A stretch of 17,977 nucleotides of DNA, taken from NCBI GenBank assembly GCA_018713055.1, contig DVFW01000043.1, forward strand, positions 1-17,977, read 5' to 3'. The position numbers and the translations under genes were made by a program. The notes under the pieces are model-generated. The model was not told the origin of the DNA. It saw nothing but the letters and a program-made list of their open reading frames with translations, and made no database searches. Below, in pieces: positions 15,025-17,977 of this stretch (position 1 is its first letter; each line of letters starts with the position of its first letter). This DNA comes from Scatavimonas merdigallinarum. Lineage in GTDB: Bacteria; Bacillota; Clostridia; Oscillospirales; Acutalibacteraceae.

Positions 15025-15077
15025 CATACACCTCTTTAAACAGAACAAAACACCGGTATCTTAAAACACTGCTTAAT

Positions 15078-15106
15078 ATTATACCTTCGCCTTTTGTGTT
15101 TGTCAA
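15078..15106 (-). promoter_or_regulatory. Consensus sigma-A promoter of yceD-rpmF
   Basis: Minus-strand TTGACA (15101-15106), 17-base spacer, TATAAT (15078-15083), about 50 bases before yceD. Both hexamers are perfect, as expected for ribosomal protein expression. Confidence 0.9.
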
Positions 15107-15160
15107 TATACATTCTGCGTTTTTTAGGAAAACTCTCTGCTTTGCCTTTGGCTTTTTTAT

Positions 15161-15190
15161 GGAAGAGGCCGCCCTTGCGGACGGCCCCTT
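15161..15190 (-). terminator. Probable terminator hairpin of the CotH-dockerin gene
   Basis: On the minus strand GGCCGTCC-GCAA-GGGCGGCC forms an 8-bp stem with a GNRA-type loop, extended by partly paired GAAAGG and TCTTCC. It lies 20 bases beyond the dockerin stop and just upstream of the yceD promoter. The U tract after it is poor (UCUUCCAU), so termination may be incomplete or Rho-assisted. Confidence 0.6.
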
Positions 15191-15209
15191 TCATAATTCA
15201 TTTTATTCT

Positions 15210-17051
15210 TTATGCAACAGGCAGAGAAGGAAGCATCTTCGCCAGGAATTTCTGCAGAGTGAGAACATCTTCCAGATTGATCGTTTTATCAAAATTAACA
15301 TCTGCATTATCCGCCGCTACGCCCGTGATCTGAATCGTTTTTGCAATATGGCGTTGTATGGTCAAAACATCCTCCAGGTTTATCTCTTTGTCCAGGTTTG
15401 CATCGCCCTGTTTATAATCGGGATCTTCCGTTGGCGGCTCCGTAGGCCTGGTCCCCGGGTCGGACGTCGGTGGCTCTGTCGGTTCCTGCGCTGCGTCATA
15501 TACCGTCCAATCTCCATTGTAGCAGTAGCCCTGTATGGTATCCTTATAATATTTAGAATCCATATCCGGCACAAACAGCTGCGAACCTTCCTGCAGCAGC
15601 AGGTCTTCTGTCTGCTCTTTTTCAATACCGCTGGGTAATCCATTGGTAAAAATGATATAATCTGTATCGCTTGGGAATTTAAAGCTGTAAATTCCGTCAC
15701 CCAGATCGGTCATCAACTCACCCGGCCATTCACACGGGCTAGAGGGAGAATTCCACCAGAAAACCCTGACCTCTTCCCAATTGGTTTGATTGTTATCAAA
15801 ATAAACCATTACGCCTGCAACCGCTTTCATTTGGCTGATTGCATCATCTTTTGCTCTTGTCACTGCGGCGGCAGTATCGGCATTTTCTATAGCAAGCAAG
15901 CCGTCGTCTTTTGCTTTTGTAATACTATCCCAGTCTGCCTGGCTGTAATCTGCGCTGTTATAGGAGTTATAATAGCGCAAAAGCTCTTCTTTGGCCTGGG
16001 CTTTCACTTCCTCCAGACTTGAAAAAACACCATTTAGGAAATTATAGCGATTACCGGCCCATGTTTTCAGATATGCAAGCTGCTTTTCGTGCGTGTCACC
16101 GGCCTGCCAAACAAGCAACGTGCTGCTCAGATCCCAGCGGATATAATTCAGCACGGAGGCATCATCTGTAAGCTGCTTATATGTATCAAAGCTTTGCAGC
16201 CTTGCCGTAGCTTCTTTTTCGCCGTTCCATACCTGCATGGCGGGAACGACTCTTTCCTTCCAGAGTTCTGTTACAAGCGTGTTAAAATCGGCATGCTGGC
16301 ACAACGCCCCCAAGATCGTATAGCGGTCGCTTGTATAAAACATACGGGAATCTGCAACAAACATCGTTGTATAATCCAGCATGGAATGCCCGTTTTGCGT
16401 AGCGTTCAGATTGCCATATGCAATATCAAAGTCCCAAACGGGAGAAAAATGTATTTTGCCGTCTCCGTCTATGTCAGATTCCTTATAAGCAAACAGGCTT
16501 GAAATCGCCGCGTCCTGGTTCAGGGAAAATTCCTGTATAATATACATCAGCGCGGCAGATTCAGCGTCTATATAATCTGTATAATGCTTGCCTTTTGCAT
16601 TATATCCGGTAGATGAGTATACGGCATCCTCCATATCCTGTACAAAGGATGCAATATATTCAATCTGTTCTTTAGATGCAAACTCCGGGCTTTTCAGGTC
16701 AAACGCCTGCCCGCCTTCCGTTGTAAAACCGGAAGGTTCTCCTACGCTCCATACATATTCCATTAAATAGCCGCCTGTGATATCCTGTGGATTGTTGGGA
16801 ATATTGTAACCCTGCATTTTGCCATTGGTGTAACGGCTGTAAGCATCGAGATCCTGATCGTTTAAATCTTCCGTTTTGCTTTGCAGATCCGTTATTTTGA
16901 CAAGGTTGTCCTCCCCAAGATCCACCTTCTCCGTAAGTTGGTAAGTCCCCAGGTATTCCCCGTTTGCATACAGGTCCACAAACCTGGATTCCGGAGAAAA
17001 CTCTAGGCCAATCTGATCCGCCAGGTCATAGGTCAAGCGGTTTCTGAGCAT
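15210..17051 (-). CDS. CotH kinase/starch-binding-like/dockerin protein, C-terminal part (frame-split gene)
   Basis: 613 residues that continue, in another frame, the protein begun at 17742. Removing one A from the A7 run at 17085-17091 joins them into 843 residues, restoring KKW-TLLANAQEHS-MLRNRLTYDL, the classic CotH core. Domains in this part: rest of the CotH kinase domain (1-345) with GTYQLTEKVDLG, GGYLMEY and the metal-site-like SPVWDFDIAYGN (about 203-213); a helical repeat region (345-412); a module starting VMVYFDNNQTNWEEVRVFWW (about 414-520) that resembles starch-binding CBM26-type domains; a Pro/Thr linker (523-545); and a type I dockerin with two calcium loops, DANLDKEINLED (550-561) and DVNFDKTINLED (584-595). 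The dockerin should plug into a cohesin scaffold outside the cell. AGGAG sits 6 bases before ATG 17051, so separate translation is possible, but that product would lack a signal peptide. Confidence 0.9.
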   Translation of the reverse strand: MLRNRLTYDLADQIGLEFSPESRFVDLYANGEYLGTYQLTEKVDLGEDNLVKITDLQSKTEDLNDQDLDAYSRYTNGKMQGYNIPNNPQDITGGYLMEYVWSVGEPSGFTTEGGQAFDLKSPEFASKEQIEYIASFVQDMEDAVYSSTGYNAKGKHYTDYIDAESAALMYIIQEFSLNQDAAISSLFAYKESDIDGDGKIHFSPVWDFDIAYGNLNATQNGHSMLDYTTMFVADSRMFYTSDRYTILGALCQHADFNTLVTELWKERVVPAMQVWNGEKEATARLQSFDTYKQLTDDASVLNYIRWDLSSTLLVWQAGDTHEKQLAYLKTWAGNRYNFLNGVFSSLEEVKAQAKEELLRYYNSYNSADYSQADWDSITKAKDDGLLAIENADTAAAVTRAKDDAISQMKAVAGVMVYFDNNQTNWEEVRVFWWNSPSSPCEWPGELMTDLGDGIYSFKFPSDTDYIIFTNGLPSGIEKEQTEDLLLQEGSQLFVPDMDSKYYKDTIQGYCYNGDWTVYDAAQEPTEPPTSDPGTRPTEPPTEDPDYKQGDANLDKEINLEDVLTIQRHIAKTIQITGVAADNADVNFDKTINLEDVLTLQKFLAKMLPSLPVA

Positions 17052-17742
17052 AGAATGCTCCTGCGCGTTGGCAAGAAGGGTCCATTTTTTTGCTTTTTGC
17101 CATTCCCATCAGTTCCGCTTTTTTGCTCAGCTTAATATTATATGGTTTTTTGGCAAGGTTCCATGTTGTATTTCCTCTGCCCTTAATATGATCCATCTCA
17201 CCGTCGTAGCTTACGGTACCATCCGTGTCAATTAAAAGCAGGCTGCCGGCCTCTTTGTTTTCCTTATCGGCATGGATATTGTCCATGGTGCCACTTTCCG
17301 TTGTAATAAACATAGACCCAATTTTTGAAGACTGCAACACCTTCAGCCGATAGCTCTCCCCGTCTGCGTCCAGCGTGTAATCCCCGCCGTCTTCAAAAAT
17401 ATCATAGGCATTCCCGCTTATGATCGGCGTTTGGCCAATTCTGGCGTCTTGGAAAGTATGGTAAACCGTGATACCGCTTAGATCTGCCGATGCAGGTAAA
17501 AGCATATAGTAAACGCCGTCGCTGTCAGGAAACCACTTGACCGCATCAATTTCCGACGTACCGGACACCGGGCAGGCGTCCATCCACAGAGCTTTTTCTG
17601 TACTATCGGTTATATAGCCCGGGATTGCGGCTGGCTCTTCATCCGTTATTGTGGCAAACGCAGTAATGCAAGCGCCCAGCATCATGACAATTGCCAGCAT
17701 CAGCGCAATGACCGCTTTGCCTTGTGTTTTGTGTTTTACCAT
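17026..17742 (-). CDS. CotH-dockerin protein, N-terminal part (frame-split gene)
   Basis: 238-residue frame with an AAAGGA ribosome site 11 bases upstream of the ATG. Residues 1-30 are a Sec signal peptide (MVKHKTQGK, hydrophobic core, AFA cleavage near 30). Residues 31-180 form a beta-type domain; the CotH kinase domain then opens with HIKGRGNTTWNLAKKPYNIKLSKKAELMGMAKSKK (about 185-219). After Lys219 the reading becomes unlike the family (MDPSCQRAG...) and stops 25 bases past the next frame's ATG, because of one surplus A in the run at 17085-17091. Known CotH proteins are protein kinases of spore coats, and related domains occur in secreted cellulosome-type proteins. Alone this part would be secreted but truncated in the kinase core. 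Confidence 0.87.
   Translation of the reverse strand: MVKHKTQGKAVIALMLAIVMMLGACITAFATITDEEPAAIPGYITDSTEKALWMDACPVSGTSEIDAVKWFPDSDGVYYMLLPASADLSGITVYHTFQDARIGQTPIISGNAYDIFEDGGDYTLDADGESYRLKVLQSSKIGSMFITTESGTMDNIHADKENKEAGSLLLIDTDGTVSYDGEMDHIKGRGNTTWNLAKKPYNIKLSKKAELMGMAKSKKMDPSCQRAGAFYAQKPLDL
17085..17091 (-). other. A7 homopolymer causing the CotH frame split
   Basis: On the minus strand AGC-AAAAAAA-TGG: six A would read Ser-Lys-Lys-Trp as the family expects, seven shift the frame. The whole span 17742-15210 is 2533 bases, one more than a multiple of three, which agrees with exactly one extra base. It could be a sequencing or assembly error, a true mutation, a phase-variable tract, or a site of transcriptional slippage. 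Confidence 0.88.
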
Positions 17743-17796
17743 GTTTTTACCAATCCTTTCTGCTATATCGACAAATTTTTGTCTGTTATTAGAAAC

Positions 17797-17842
17797 ATCA
17801 TACCATCTTACAACAAAAAAATCTATTGGAACTATCTTACAA
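17797..17842 (-). promoter_or_regulatory. Probable promoter region of the CotH-dockerin gene with direct repeats
   Basis: Minus-strand TATGAT (17797-17802) is the best -10, but the matching -35 (TAGATT at 17820-17825) is poor. Two exact copies of TTGTAAGAT lie upstream (17805-17813 and 17834-17842), start to start 29 bases, and a palindrome GACAAA-TT-TTTGTC (17770-17783) lies in the leader. Together these suggest activator-dependent control; this is inference. Beyond it, to 17977, I see only two small hairpins (17871-17886; 17902-17934) and no gene. Confidence 0.4.
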
Positions 17843-17977
17843 ATACAAATTTGAATATCAGTAAATTATGACCTCTCAACAGAGGTTACAGTGTTTTAAT
17901 AAAATCCTCCAAAAGCCTTGAAAATAAAGGATTTATCGCAATGTGTCTGCCTTATCTCTTTATACGGTTACACACAA

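Noticed and set aside
17085..17091. Programmed -1 ribosomal frameshift at the A7 run
   Set aside because: Rejoining the CotH frames requires skipping one base (+1 direction), whereas A-rich slippery sites of this kind promote -1 shifts; no stimulatory hairpin is evident. Loss of an A in DNA, reads or RNA is the simpler reading.
17902..17934. Possible terminator of a gene beyond the right edge
   Set aside because: Arms AAATCC/GGATTT are short and AT-rich with a long loop, the U tract is weak, and no coding end can be tied to it.
1..17977. CRISPR, tRNA, rRNA, insertion sequence or prophage elements
   Set aside because: No regularly spaced repeats, no cloverleaf or rRNA-like stretch, and no transposase, integrase or phage protein seen on either strand.

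Overview
The window looks like chromosomal DNA of a low-to-mid GC anaerobic member of the Clostridia, most likely an Oscillospirales/Ruminococcaceae-type gut bacterium. The evidence is strong AGGAGG ribosome sites, sigma-A promoters of TTGACA-17-TATAAT type, a T-box leader, a Zn-type L32, the Clostridia-style order yceD-rpmF and DUF512-der-plsY, and a secreted CotH protein ending in a type I dockerin. The taxonomic placement is inference; no rRNA or other marker is present.

Layout from left to right. A secreted protein runs off the left edge (minus, 130 to 1). Next come rarA (minus) and glyA (minus), each with its own promoter and terminator. glyA diverges from leuA (plus), which is controlled by a complete T-box leader with a probable CUC leucine specifier. 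leuA converges on a four-gene minus operon, transcribed in the order cyclase-family hydrolase, membrane-tethered lipoprotein of unknown function, HAD phosphatase, queH. A divergent plus-strand iron-type alcohol dehydrogenase follows. It converges on a housekeeping block on the minus strand: yceD-rpmF (strong promoter, strong terminator), then DUF512 radical SAM enzyme-der-plsY. The right end holds a CotH kinase/starch-binding-like/dockerin protein gene (minus) that is split into two frames by a 7-A run.

Functionally the centre is ordinary metabolism: one-carbon units from serine, leucine synthesis, queuosine, lipid acylation, ribosome assembly. It is flanked at both ends by exported proteins of an extracellular, probably polysaccharide-binding, apparatus. 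Both tail-to-tail junctions carry near-perfect bidirectional terminators. I found no tRNA, rRNA, CRISPR array, insertion sequence or phage gene. I do not see a clear new multi-gene system. The best leads are the frame-split CotH-dockerin gene, the uncharacterised two-anchor lipoprotein in the queH operon, and a perfect palindrome in the glyA core promoter.
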